Positions 50,866-58,942 of a stretch of 64,000 bases of DNA are shown in pieces. The translations under genes and the position numbers were made by a program. The notes under the pieces were generated by a model that had not been told where the DNA came from, did no database searches, and saw nothing but the letters and a program-made list of their open reading frames with translations. Source of the DNA: Pseudomonadota bacterium (GTDB lineage: Bacteria > Pseudomonadota > Alphaproteobacteria > Azospirillales > Azospirillaceae); assembly GCA_023423695.1 (NCBI GenBank), contig JAFAFA010000101.1:1-64000 (forward strand), in the 5' to 3' direction. The first letter of the stretch is position 1, and every line of letters begins with the position of its first letter.

Positions 50866-52098
50866 ATGCGGCGCAGGCTGCTCTTGGGCGTTTTATGTCT
50901 GCTGCTGTGGAGCGTTCCCCTCGGCCCGACCGGGGCCATAGGCCTCGACCGATCCGGTGAGAGGACCGGCGATCCGCTGGTCGAGCTGGTGAGCCGTGCG
51001 GTGGAGGAGCGCCGGCCGCCGGCCGGAGCGGGCAGTCTGGTCGTCGGCGTGATCCGCGACGGCCGGACGCTGGTGGTCGGGCGTGGCGACGCCGGGCGTC
51101 CGGATGGCGGACCGGCGGACGGGCGTACCCTGTTCCAGATCGCCTCCCTCACCAAGCCCTTCACCGGCACCATCATGGCGGAACTGGTGCGGGAGGGCCG
51201 CCTGTCCCCCGACGATCCGCTGGACCGCCATCTGCGGCGCGTCGGCCCGGTGCAGATCGCCCATCTGCCGGACCATGACGGCCTGCGCATCCGCCTGCGC
51301 GACCTTGCCACCCACACCGCCGGACTGCCCAGCGTGCCGGAGACCCCGCGCTTTTCCTGGAACCGGCTGGAGGACCCGCGCAATCCCTACAGGCCGCTGT
51401 CGCGGGCCGAGCTTGGGCTGTGGCTGTCCGGCTATCGGCTGCCGGTGCCGCCGGGCGTGCGTTTCAGCTATTCCAATGCCGGCATGGCGGTGCTGGGGGA
51501 GGCGCTGTCCGCTGCGGCCGGCCAATCCTACGATGCCCTGCTGAAGCGGGTGGTGACCGACCGCTTCGGCCTGCGCGACACCACCCTGCAGCCGACGGCG
51601 GAGCAGCGGGCGCGCAAGGCGGCCGGCCATGCCCGCGGCCGGATCGTCCCGGATTGGGAGGCGCCGGCGATGCTGCCGGCCTTCGGCCTTTATTCATCCG
51701 CCGACGACATGCTGCGCTGGCTGTCCGCCAACCTGGGCGACTGCCCCGGTCGCGCTACCGGGCCGGAGGGTCAGGGCTGCGCCCCCGCGGCATCGGCGAC
51801 GCTGGCGCTGGCGCAGACGGTGCAGGTCGATGGCCGGGCTCTGGCCGATGCGGGAAGCCTGGGGGCGGGGGCGATGGCGCTCGGCTGGTTCGTCGCCTGG
51901 GCGGGGGATGGAACGCCGATCCATTGGCATTCCGGCTCCACTGGCGGCTTCAACGCCTACATCGCCTTTTCGAAGGCGCATCGCTGGGGCGTGGTGGCGC
52001 TGACCAACAGCGATCCAGATCAGGTCACCGCCGACCGGGTCGTGATCGACCTCGTCCGCCACCTGGAAGCCCGGCCGGAGGTGGCGAGCCTGCCGTAA
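50866..52098 (+). CDS. serine hydrolase, beta-lactamase/class C type
   Basis: 410 aa with an N-terminal signal peptide (LLLGVLCLLLWSVPLGPTGA). The S-x-x-K motif is SLTK in FQIASLTKPFTG, Tyr-x-Asn is YSNAG in RFSYSNAGMAVLGEAL, and the third motif is HSGSTGGF near the C-terminus. It is thus a periplasmic penicillin-binding-type esterase/beta-lactamase fold. A cefotaximase-like function cannot be concluded; many relatives are esterases or D-aminopeptidases. Confidence 0.92.
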   Translation: MRRRLLLGVLCLLLWSVPLGPTGAIGLDRSGERTGDPLVELVSRAVEERRPPAGAGSLVVGVIRDGRTLVVGRGDAGRPDGGPADGRTLFQIASLTKPFTGTIMAELVREGRLSPDDPLDRHLRRVGPVQIAHLPDHDGLRIRLRDLATHTAGLPSVPETPRFSWNRLEDPRNPYRPLSRAELGLWLSGYRLPVPPGVRFSYSNAGMAVLGEALSAAAGQSYDALLKRVVTDRFGLRDTTLQPTAEQRARKAAGHARGRIVPDWEAPAMLPAFGLYSSADDMLRWLSANLGDCPGRATGPEGQGCAPAASATLALAQTVQVDGRALADAGSLGAGAMALGWFVAWAGDGTPIHWHSGSTGGFNAYIAFSKAHRWGVVALTNSDPDQVTADRVVIDLVRHLEARPEVASLP

Positions 52099-52109
52099 AC
52101 GGGTTGTCC

Positions 52110-52520
52110 TCAATGCAGGCGGCGCGGTGCCTTGGCGGGGACCTCCACGTCGGCGCGGGTATGGGCGATGGGGCCGGCCTGATGATGGGCAAGGCGCCAG
52201 CTGCCGTTTTCCCGCGCGAACAAGTTGGTGGCGGCCAGTACGGCACCGCCCAGCGTCTCCTCGCAGACCACCAGGGCGGTGTCGCCATGCAGGGTGATGC
52301 GCTCGTTCCGCGCTTCGACGGTGATGCCGCTGGGAGTGCGCAGAACGTCGCGCCAGCTGGTCAGCACGGCGTCGCGGCCGAACAGCGCGGTCCAGCCAGG
52401 ATGGATGCAGGACACGGGCAGCGTCTCCGCCCACAGCGCTTCCATCGCGGCGGCGTCGCGGTTGGTGAAGGCGCGGTAGAAGGCCTGGTTCAGGGCCAGC
52501 AGCGTGTCGCGGTCGGTCAT
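52110..52520 (-). CDS. SnoaL/DUF4440-like (NTF2-fold) protein
   Basis: 136 aa from MTDRDTLLALNQAFYRAFTNRDAAAMEALWAE. This opening, with VSCIHPGWTALFGRDAVLTSWRDVL and later FARENGSWRLAHHQAGPI, is the pattern of the SnoaL-like/ketosteroid isomerase fold. A specific reaction cannot be assigned. It lies convergent to the beta-lactamase-family gene, with only 11 bp between the stops. Confidence 0.88.
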   Translation of the reverse strand: MTDRDTLLALNQAFYRAFTNRDAAAMEALWAETLPVSCIHPGWTALFGRDAVLTSWRDVLRTPSGITVEARNERITLHGDTALVVCEETLGGAVLAATNLFARENGSWRLAHHQAGPIAHTRADVEVPAKAPRRLH

Positions 52521-52674
52521 AGGCTTCTGTCCGGGCGATGGTTCCGGGAACGGGTGAGGCACGGCTGTCCGGCCGGCGCCAGTCCGCTTTTAATGAAGCC
52601 ATCCGGCATGGGCAAGCGCCGGTCCGGTCGGTTCCGGGCCGGCGCTGTGACAAGTTGGATGCGGAAAAAGCGGC

Positions 52675-53667
52675 TCAGGCCGTCAGGTTGACGCTCTGCG
52701 GCTTCGCGGTCGAGCCCGACGACGAGGCTGCGGCCGCCTCCTTGACCGCCGCGCCGTCCTTGCCGCCGGACAGCCCGTCGACCGGGGCGGACAGGTCGAG
52801 CGTCAGGTGGGTGACGCCGTTCTTGGAGGTGGTCGGCTTCAGCACCGCCAGCCCCTTCATCCCGTCGCCGCCGGCCTTGGAGGCCATGTCGTTCAGCTTG
52901 CCGAGGATGTCCTTGATCTCGTCCTCGCTGAAGCCTTCGGAACGCACGATCATGCCGGTGGACTTGCCGGTGGCCGTGGTGGTCATGCCGGTGGCGGTCA
53001 TCGCCATGTCGCCGCCCTTGCCCAGCGAGGCCTGCAGCCGCTGGTCGTCGCGACGGAAGTCCAGAGTCGATTTGGCGAAGGAGATGCGGACGCTGCGGTC
53101 GCCGTCCTGGATCTCCAGCTCGATCCCGTGGGACTCGATGGACCATTGCGACTGGGTGGCCTGCATGTCCGCCGACATTTGGCTGAAGTCCATGCCGTCC
53201 AGCTTGGATTTCAGCTTGTCGCCGAAGCCGCTGACCGCGTCGTCGATGCGGTTCTTCGGAACGCCCAGCATGCTCAGCGCGTCGCCCAGCCCTTGCTTCA
53301 GCGCGTCGATGCCCTTGCCGAACATGCCGGCCAGGTCGTTGCCGTGGTCCAGCGCCGACTGCATCAGCGACTGTGCTTGGCGGGCACGGTCGACGCCGCT
53401 GTTGCCGGCTGCCAGGGCGCCACCCCCGCCGGCCGCCTGGGCGCCGCCCTTGCCGGTCAGGCTGTCCAGCAGCGATTCCATCGACTGGCTGATGGTGTAG
53501 GCCGGCGACTGGCTCTTCTTATCCGCCTTGTCGCCATCGACCGATTTCGCGTCCGATTTGGCCAGCGCGTCCTTCGCCGTGCCGGCCGTCTTTGACGAAC
53601 CGTTCTGCACAGCCGTGGACAGCACCGACGGTTTGCCGTTCGGGCCGCTGAGCTCCGCGTAATACAT
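52675..53667 (-). CDS. hypothetical protein, low-complexity and amphipathic
   Basis: 330 aa from MYYAELSGPNGKPSVLS; the ATG 14 codons earlier is also possible. It is rich in Gly, Ala, Ser, Lys and Asp. Helical stretches (ARQAQSLMQSALDHGNDLAGMF, LKQGLGDALSMLG, DDAVSGFGDKLKSKLDGM) are followed by a beta-rich section (WSIESHGIELEIQDGDRSVRISFAKSTLDFRRDDQRLQAS). No signal peptide is present. The composition recalls secreted or flagellar/hook-length-like proteins, but no family is recognised. An AT-rich upstream region suggests its own promoter. Confidence 0.65.
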   Translation of the reverse strand: MYYAELSGPNGKPSVLSTAVQNGSSKTAGTAKDALAKSDAKSVDGDKADKKSQSPAYTISQSMESLLDSLTGKGGAQAAGGGGALAAGNSGVDRARQAQSLMQSALDHGNDLAGMFGKGIDALKQGLGDALSMLGVPKNRIDDAVSGFGDKLKSKLDGMDFSQMSADMQATQSQWSIESHGIELEIQDGDRSVRISFAKSTLDFRRDDQRLQASLGKGGDMAMTATGMTTTATGKSTGMIVRSEGFSEDEIKDILGKLNDMASKAGGDGMKGLAVLKPTTSKNGVTHLTLDLSAPVDGLSGGKDGAAVKEAAAASSSGSTAKPQSVNLTA

Positions 53668-53931
53668 GGATGCCCCCGCATCGCGTAGTTTGTGTGCAAG
53701 CGGAAGCATGAAGCCGGCAACCTTTACCAGTTGTTAATTTCGGATATTTCTTTGAATGAAAGAGATAACTTCGTTACCTTACTAAACGTCGAAGTCTTTA
53801 AACTTCTATATCTAAGCTTTCCACCACTTGTTCCGTCTGCGTGACGACCTGCGACGAGCGGCGGCTTTCGCCCGGTCGGGCGCGCTGCTACCCTGATGGC
53901 AAAAGGACCCGCAAGAAGGGAGCCCGCCATC
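53668..53931. other. AT-rich divergent promoter region
   Basis: About 265 bp between a leftward unknown gene and the NadE-like gene. The part from 53720 to 53820 is strikingly AT-rich for this genome (e.g. TTTAAACTTCTATATC). It likely carries at least the leftward promoter. Confidence 0.4.
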
Positions 53932-55587
53932 ATGACCGACCGACTTTCCATCGCGCTCGCCCAGGCCGATCCGGCTGCCGGCAGTCTCGCCGCCAATGCC
54001 GACCGTATCCGCGCCGCCCGGGCGGAGTCCGCGGCCCGCGGCGCCGACCTCGTCGTCTGTCCGGCCGGCGCGCTGTCCGGCGTTCCTTTGCTGGATTTGA
54101 TCGCTCAGCCTGCCTTCCTCGACGCCGTGGAGGCGACGGCCCGGGCGCTGGCGGCGGATACCGCCGATGGAGGACCGGCCTTGCTGGTCGGTGCCCCCTG
54201 GCGTGACGGTGCCAAGCGGTACAATGCGGCTCTGCTGCTCGACGCGGGCAAGATCGCAGCGGTTCGTTTCCAGGCCGAAATGGGTGGTGGCGAGATTGGC
54301 GCGCCGGAGGATGATCGTTTTGATGTCGGTCCGATGCCCGGTCCGGTCAATATCCGCGGCGTGCGCGTCGGCCTGCTGGTCGGCGGCGATCTGGCGAGTG
54401 CCGACGTGACGGAAACGCTGGCCGAGAGCGGCGCCGAATTGTTGGTCGCGCTGCTGGCCAGCCCCTTCGCCCCCGGCCGCGCCGACGAGCGGGTGCAGGC
54501 CGCCGTCGCGCGGGTGGTGGAGTGCGGCCTGCCCCTGGTCGCGGTGAACGCGGTCGGCGGCGAGGACGAGCGGGTGTTCGACGGCGGCAGCTTCGCCCTC
54601 GCGTCCGGCGGCCGGCTGGTCGCCCAGGCCCCGCTGTTCGCCGAGCATCTGCTGCTGTCCCGTTGGGAACGTGGGGACGATGATTCCTGGGACAGTTCCG
54701 AAGCCGAAATGATTGCGCCGGTCGAGGGGGCGGAGGCGCTCTACAGTGCGCTGATGCTGGGCCTGCGCGACGCGGTGGCGAAAGGCGGCGCGCCGGGCGT
54801 GGTGGTTGGCCTGACCGGAGGGCTCGACTCGGCGCTGACCGCCGCCATTGCCGCCGATGCGCTGGGGCCGGAGCGGGTGCTTGCGGTCCGCGCTCCTCTG
54901 CCGGGCAGCGAGGCCGATGCGTTGGCGGACAGCCTGGACGATGCGGCCGAGATCGTCGAGTTGCTGGGGTGTCGCCTGGACAATGTCGCGCTGGCCCCGG
55001 TGTTGAAGGCCGCCGACGCGCTGCTGGCGCCTGCCTTCGCCGGCCGCGAGTCGGCCGGGGCGGTGGACCGGCTGCATGCCCGCCTTCGCGCCGCGACTCT
55101 GGCGGCGCTGGCGGAGCGGATGGGGGCGCTGCTTCTGTCGACCGCCGACCGCACCGACCGGCTGCTCGGTCTTGTGCCCGAGGAGTCGGGCTGCGGCTAT
55201 GGCGTGCTGGGCGACCTGCCGAAGACCGGGGTGCTGGAACTGGCGCGCTGGCGCAACGCCAACCAGCCGGCGGGATCGCGTGGGCCGGCCGGGCGGGTGA
55301 TTCCGGAGCGGGTCTTGGCGCGCCGGCTGAAGGCCGCTATGCCGGCCGCATTGCCGCCGGCGGAGGTGCTGGACGATCTGCTGTCCGGCCTGCTCGACGG
55401 CGGCCTTTCGCTGGCCGATCTCGTCGGGCGCGGACATGCGGCCGAGACGGTGGATCTGGTCTGGCGGATGGTGGTTCAGGCGGAAGCGGACCGCCGCAGG
55501 GCACCGCCGGGGCCGCGGGTCTCGCGCCAAGCCGCCGCGCGGCTGCGGCGCCTTCCCGCCGGCGGTGGTGTCATCGATCTGGCTTGA
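53932..55587 (+). CDS. degenerate NadE-like protein (probable pseudoenzyme)
   Basis: 551 aa, about the length of glutamine-dependent NAD synthetase and alignable along the whole length. The normal catalytic residues are replaced. Glu of the nitrilase domain (PELAL) is Ala45 in VVCPAGALSG. Lys (KHELPNYGVFDE) is Gln114 in RFQAEMGGGE. Cys (VCEDMW) is Gly151 in LLVGGDLA. The synthetase P-loop SGGIDS is TGGLDS (295-300). The TGNKSE...GDMNGG loop is TADRTDRLLGLVPEESG. KPPTAELKPDQTDQDSLP is absent from the region after PERVLARR. The frame is intact over 551 codons, so the gene is retained. A true nadE should be elsewhere. Canonical motifs are from memory. Confidence 0.8.
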   Translation: MTDRLSIALAQADPAAGSLAANADRIRAARAESAARGADLVVCPAGALSGVPLLDLIAQPAFLDAVEATARALAADTADGGPALLVGAPWRDGAKRYNAALLLDAGKIAAVRFQAEMGGGEIGAPEDDRFDVGPMPGPVNIRGVRVGLLVGGDLASADVTETLAESGAELLVALLASPFAPGRADERVQAAVARVVECGLPLVAVNAVGGEDERVFDGGSFALASGGRLVAQAPLFAEHLLLSRWERGDDDSWDSSEAEMIAPVEGAEALYSALMLGLRDAVAKGGAPGVVVGLTGGLDSALTAAIAADALGPERVLAVRAPLPGSEADALADSLDDAAEIVELLGCRLDNVALAPVLKAADALLAPAFAGRESAGAVDRLHARLRAATLAALAERMGALLLSTADRTDRLLGLVPEESGCGYGVLGDLPKTGVLELARWRNANQPAGSRGPAGRVIPERVLARRLKAAMPAALPPAEVLDDLLSGLLDGGLSLADLVGRGHAAETVDLVWRMVVQAEADRRRAPPGPRVSRQAAARLRRLPAGGGVIDLA

Positions 55588-55651
55588 GGGGAGTGGGGCG
55601 TGGAGGGGAGCGAACGGCTCCCCTTCGCATTTCCTTTCGCTGGGCCCGACG

Positions 55652-55876
55652 TCAGCCGCGGGTCAGCTTGATGATCGTGGCAAGCATGCCGAAGGCCCAC
55701 AGCACGGCCGGCAGCACGATCCAGGTCGGATGGAAGATGATCGCCAGCGGCATGATGAAAATCAGCAGCATGGCCGGGAAGACGAGATAGGGAGAGTTGC
55801 CCCAGTTGGTCAGCAACCCGGCCGGGTTCTCGTCTTCACCGAAATAAGCATCGGCGGTAACCGCTTGGTCCGTCAT
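55652..55876 (-). CDS. small membrane protein
   Basis: 74 aa from MTDQAVTADAYFGEDENPAG. Two hydrophobic helices (YLVFPAMLLIFIMPLAIIFH and WIVLPAVLWAFGMLATIIKL) are separated by a short PTW turn. No family is recognised. The frame starts with a GTG three codons earlier, but the ATG is preferred. It lies 65 bp after the NadE-like stop, convergent to it. Confidence 0.65.
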   Translation of the reverse strand: MTDQAVTADAYFGEDENPAGLLTNWGNSPYLVFPAMLLIFIMPLAIIFHPTWIVLPAVLWAFGMLATIIKLTRG

Positions 55877-56002
55877 CTCTAGCACCCAAAGTTTTTGTGG
55901 TTATTCCCTATCCTGCATTGCAGCAGGCGTCGGTTCATACCCCACGATGTTTGGGATGACCAGAGCCCAGCCTTGGCCGTTGCTTTCGACTTTGGTCGAA
56001 GG

Positions 56003-56572
56003 CTACGCAGCCTCGGTAAGGGCCAGTTGCGGACGACGCAGGCTGGACTGGATGGTGAAGGGCGCACGGACGCCACCGTTGAACAGCTCGGCGCATTCCA
56101 GGGCCTTCAGCACACGCTCTTCCGGCGGCTGCCCGGCGGTGGAGGCGAGAGAGCCCAGCGCATAGTCGGAGCCGCAGCCGATGGCGTGGTAGCCGCGCAC
56201 CGCCTCGCCGACCTGATAGTCGGACTGCACGGTGAACAGTCGGCCTTCCAGCCCGACCATGAAGGTGCCGCCGGTCTCGACATCGTTGGAGCGGTGGGCG
56301 TATCCGCCATCCTTCAGGCAATTGCGGACGGCATCGACGAAATCCACCACCATGTAGCGGAAGAGATCGGTATCGCCGTCGCGCGACGGAACCTCCAGCC
56401 GGTAATGCAGCAGCTGGCCCATGCGGAAGGAACTGGTGAAGCCGATCAGGCAGTCGCCGTTGCGGAACACCTTGGTGTCGGCGCGCACGGTGATATCCAG
56501 GCCGTTCACCCCGGCGCTGTCGCCGCCCATCCACACCCGGTCGCCGTCCACCAATCCCACAATGCAGGTCAT
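56003..56572 (-). CDS. Ntn-hydrolase-like protein
   Basis: 189 aa starting MTCIVGLVDGDRVWMGGDSAGVNG. The start of the mature chain would be Thr2 if the Met is removed, as in proteasome/HslV-type Ntn hydrolases. The GGDSAGV and ADTKVFRNGDCLIGFTSSFRMGQLL segments fit that fold. The family is frequent in phages and bacteria without an assigned role; no HslU-like ATPase is adjacent. Its own upstream region (56573-56640) is AT-rich. Confidence 0.75.
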   Translation of the reverse strand: MTCIVGLVDGDRVWMGGDSAGVNGLDITVRADTKVFRNGDCLIGFTSSFRMGQLLHYRLEVPSRDGDTDLFRYMVVDFVDAVRNCLKDGGYAHRSNDVETGGTFMVGLEGRLFTVQSDYQVGEAVRGYHAIGCGSDYALGSLASTAGQPPEERVLKALECAELFNGGVRAPFTIQSSLRRPQLALTEAA

Positions 56573-56668
56573 CGCCAGCCCTCGCCTGATAAAAACGAAA
56601 CCGAGGCAAAGGGTGTGGGAAGGCGGTTAATGAATTATTGCCCAGCTTTGTGACATTGCGGATAACAG

Positions 56669-56688
56669 AGGGGGTATACCTACCCCCT
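56669..56688. terminator. hairpin downstream of elbB
   Basis: AGGGGGTA-TACC-TACCCCCT is a perfect 8-bp stem with a 4-base loop between two leftward genes. There is no T-run, so terminator function is tentative. Confidence 0.45.
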
Positions 56689-56709
56689 TTGTCGTCCCCG
56701 TTCACTTGA

Positions 56710-57378
56710 TCACTTCGCCAGATCGACCAGAGCCTTGACCGTATTCTCTGCGCCCTCGGCGATCTGGAGCAGATTGGCATCCAGCATGTAGCAGGGCGAG
56801 GTGACGATCTTGAGCCCCGGATCGACAACGATCTCGCCATGGGTTGCGGTGCGGTGGATGGCGCCCATCGTCTCCAGCGCGGCGGCGGTGCCGGGGTCGT
56901 TGCCGATGGTCAGCTCCACCCCCTGCTGGCCCAGGATCTTGGCGAGGATGGCCGGCGCGATGCACAGCGCGCCGATCGGCTTGCCGGCGGCGCGCATGGC
57001 GGCGACTGCAGCGACCACCTGCGGGTTGACCGAACAGTCGGCGCCCTTGAAGGCGAAATCGCTGAGGTTCTTGGCGGCGCCGAAGCCACCGGGGAAGATC
57101 AGCGCATCGACGTCGCCGGCCGAGAATTCGCTGAGCGGGGTGATCTTGCCGCGGGCGATGCGGGCCGATTCGACCAGCACGTTGCGGCTCTCGCCGGTCT
57201 CCTGGCCGGTCAGGTGGTTGACAACATGGGCCTGCGGGATGTCGGGGGCGTAGCACACCGCGACCGCCCCCACCTTGGCGATGGCCAGCAGGGTGCAGAC
57301 CGCCTCGTGGATTTCCGCGCCGTCATACACGCCGCAACCCGACAGCACGACGCCGATGCGCAAGCTCTTGTCCGCCAT
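56710..57378 (-). CDS. elbB: isoprenoid biosynthesis glyoxalase ElbB-like
   Basis: 222 aa, DJ-1/PfpI superfamily. It opens RIGVVLSGCGVYDGAEIHEAVCTLLAI and carries VDALIFPGGFGAAKNLSDFAFKG and GALCIAPAILAKIL with the nucleophile Cys. E. coli ElbB has weak glyoxalase activity and was linked to isoprenoid synthesis; the physiological role is not settled. It starts divergently from gltX, 180 bp away. Confidence 0.93.
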   Translation of the reverse strand: MADKSLRIGVVLSGCGVYDGAEIHEAVCTLLAIAKVGAVAVCYAPDIPQAHVVNHLTGQETGESRNVLVESARIARGKITPLSEFSAGDVDALIFPGGFGAAKNLSDFAFKGADCSVNPQVVAAVAAMRAAGKPIGALCIAPAILAKILGQQGVELTIGNDPGTAAALETMGAIHRTATHGEIVVDPGLKIVTSPCYMLDANLLQIAEGAENTVKALVDLAK

Positions 57379-57558
57379 AGGATGTCTCCGAGTTTGGATT
57401 TGCCGCCAAGCTAACGCAGGTGGACGGCCGCGCCTACCACGCCAACGGCCGCATCGCCTCACCTGTTGCGCGGATGCATCGGTTGCGGACCGCTTTCGGA
57501 AGATGCGCCGGCCGTGCTAGGACTGCCCGCCTGTCCCGTTTGCAACCCGAGTCCTGCC

Positions 57559-58914
57559 ATGTCCACCGCCGTCCGTTTCGCCCCCAGCCCGACCGGCCGC
57601 ATCCATGTCGGCAATGTGCGCCTCGCGCTCGTCAACTGGCTGTTCGCGCGCAAGACCGGCGGCAGCTTCATGTTCCGGCTGGACGACACCGACGAGGAGC
57701 GCTCCACCCAGGAATTCGCCGACGGCATCGCCGCCGACCTGACCTGGCTCGGCCTCACCTGGGATCGTTTCGCCCGCGAAAGCGACCGCTATCCGCGCTA
57801 TGACGAGGCGGCATCCGCGCTGAAGGCCGCCGGCCGGCTCTATCCCTGCTACGAGACGCCGGAGGAGCTGAACCTCAAGCGCGCCAGTCTGGTGTCGCAG
57901 GGCCGTCCGCCGATCTACGACCGCGCCGCCCTGCGCCTGACCGACGAGGACCGCGCCCGGCTGGAAGGGGAGGGGCGCAAAGCCCATTGGCGCTTCAAGC
58001 TGAACCCGACTCCGGTGGAATGGACCGACCTCGTCCGCGGACCGGTGCGGTTCGAGGGCACGGCGCTGAGCGACCCGGTGCTGATCCGCGAGGACGGCCG
58101 GCCGCTCTACACCCTGACCAGCGTGGTGGACGACGCCGACTTCGCCATCACCCACATCATCCGCGGCGAGGACCATGTCGCCAACACCGCGGTTCAGATC
58201 CAGATCTTCGAAGCCCTGGGCGAGGCACTGAATGCAGAGGTGCCGTCCTTCGCCCATCTGCCGCTGCTGACCGATGCCGGCGGGCAGGGGCTGTCGAAGC
58301 GGCTGGGCAGCCTGTCGGTCGGCAGCCTGCGCGACGAGGACGGCATCGAGCCGATGGCGGTCAACAGCCTGCTGGCCAAGCTCGGCACCTCCGACCCCAT
58401 CGAGGCGCGGCTGACGCTGGACGAACTGGTGGCGGAGTTCGATCTGTCGAAGATCGCCCGCGGCACCCCGAAATTCGATCCGGAGGAACTGGGCCGGCTG
58501 AACGCCCGCATCCTGCACCTGACGTCGTTCGACGCGGTGGCCGACCGGCTCGAGGCGCTGGGCCTGACCGGCGCCGACGCCGCCTTCTGGGAGGCGGTGA
58601 GGCCCAATCTGGCGCGGCTGAACGACGCGCGGGACTGGTGGGCGGTGACCCATGCGCCGGTGACCCCGCTGTTCGAGGATGCCGGCTTCCTGGCCCAGGC
58701 GGCGGCGCTGCTGCCCGACGAGCCGTGGGATCTCGGCACCTGGGGTGCCTGGACCAATGCGGTGAAGGGGGCGACGGGGCGCAAGGGCAAGGAGCTGTTC
58801 CTTCCTCTGCGCCGGGCGCTGACCGGGCGCGACCATGGACCGGAATTGAAGAACCTGCTACCCCTGATCGGGCGGGCGCGCAGCCTCCGGCGACTGGCCG
58901 GCGAAACCGCCTGA
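57559..58914 (+). CDS. gltX: glutamyl-tRNA synthetase
   Basis: 451-aa class I synthetase. FAPSPTGRIHVGNVRLALVNWLFAR carries the HIGH-equivalent HVGN. GLSKRLGSLSVG is the KMSKS-equivalent motif. The anticodon-binding half (residues 300-450) is helical. Short GluRS paralogs are frequent in alphaproteobacteria and may differ in discriminating tRNA-Glu and tRNA-Gln; whether this organism has two is unknown from this window. The ATG at 57559 follows an upstream open frame of 31 codons and is chosen by family start. Confidence 0.95.
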   Translation: MSTAVRFAPSPTGRIHVGNVRLALVNWLFARKTGGSFMFRLDDTDEERSTQEFADGIAADLTWLGLTWDRFARESDRYPRYDEAASALKAAGRLYPCYETPEELNLKRASLVSQGRPPIYDRAALRLTDEDRARLEGEGRKAHWRFKLNPTPVEWTDLVRGPVRFEGTALSDPVLIREDGRPLYTLTSVVDDADFAITHIIRGEDHVANTAVQIQIFEALGEALNAEVPSFAHLPLLTDAGGQGLSKRLGSLSVGSLRDEDGIEPMAVNSLLAKLGTSDPIEARLTLDELVAEFDLSKIARGTPKFDPEELGRLNARILHLTSFDAVADRLEALGLTGADAAFWEAVRPNLARLNDARDWWAVTHAPVTPLFEDAGFLAQAAALLPDEPWDLGTWGAWTNAVKGATGRKGKELFLPLRRALTGRDHGPELKNLLPLIGRARSLRRLAGETA

Positions 58915-58942
58915 CACCTCCCTTATACCAGGAGTTCGGATC

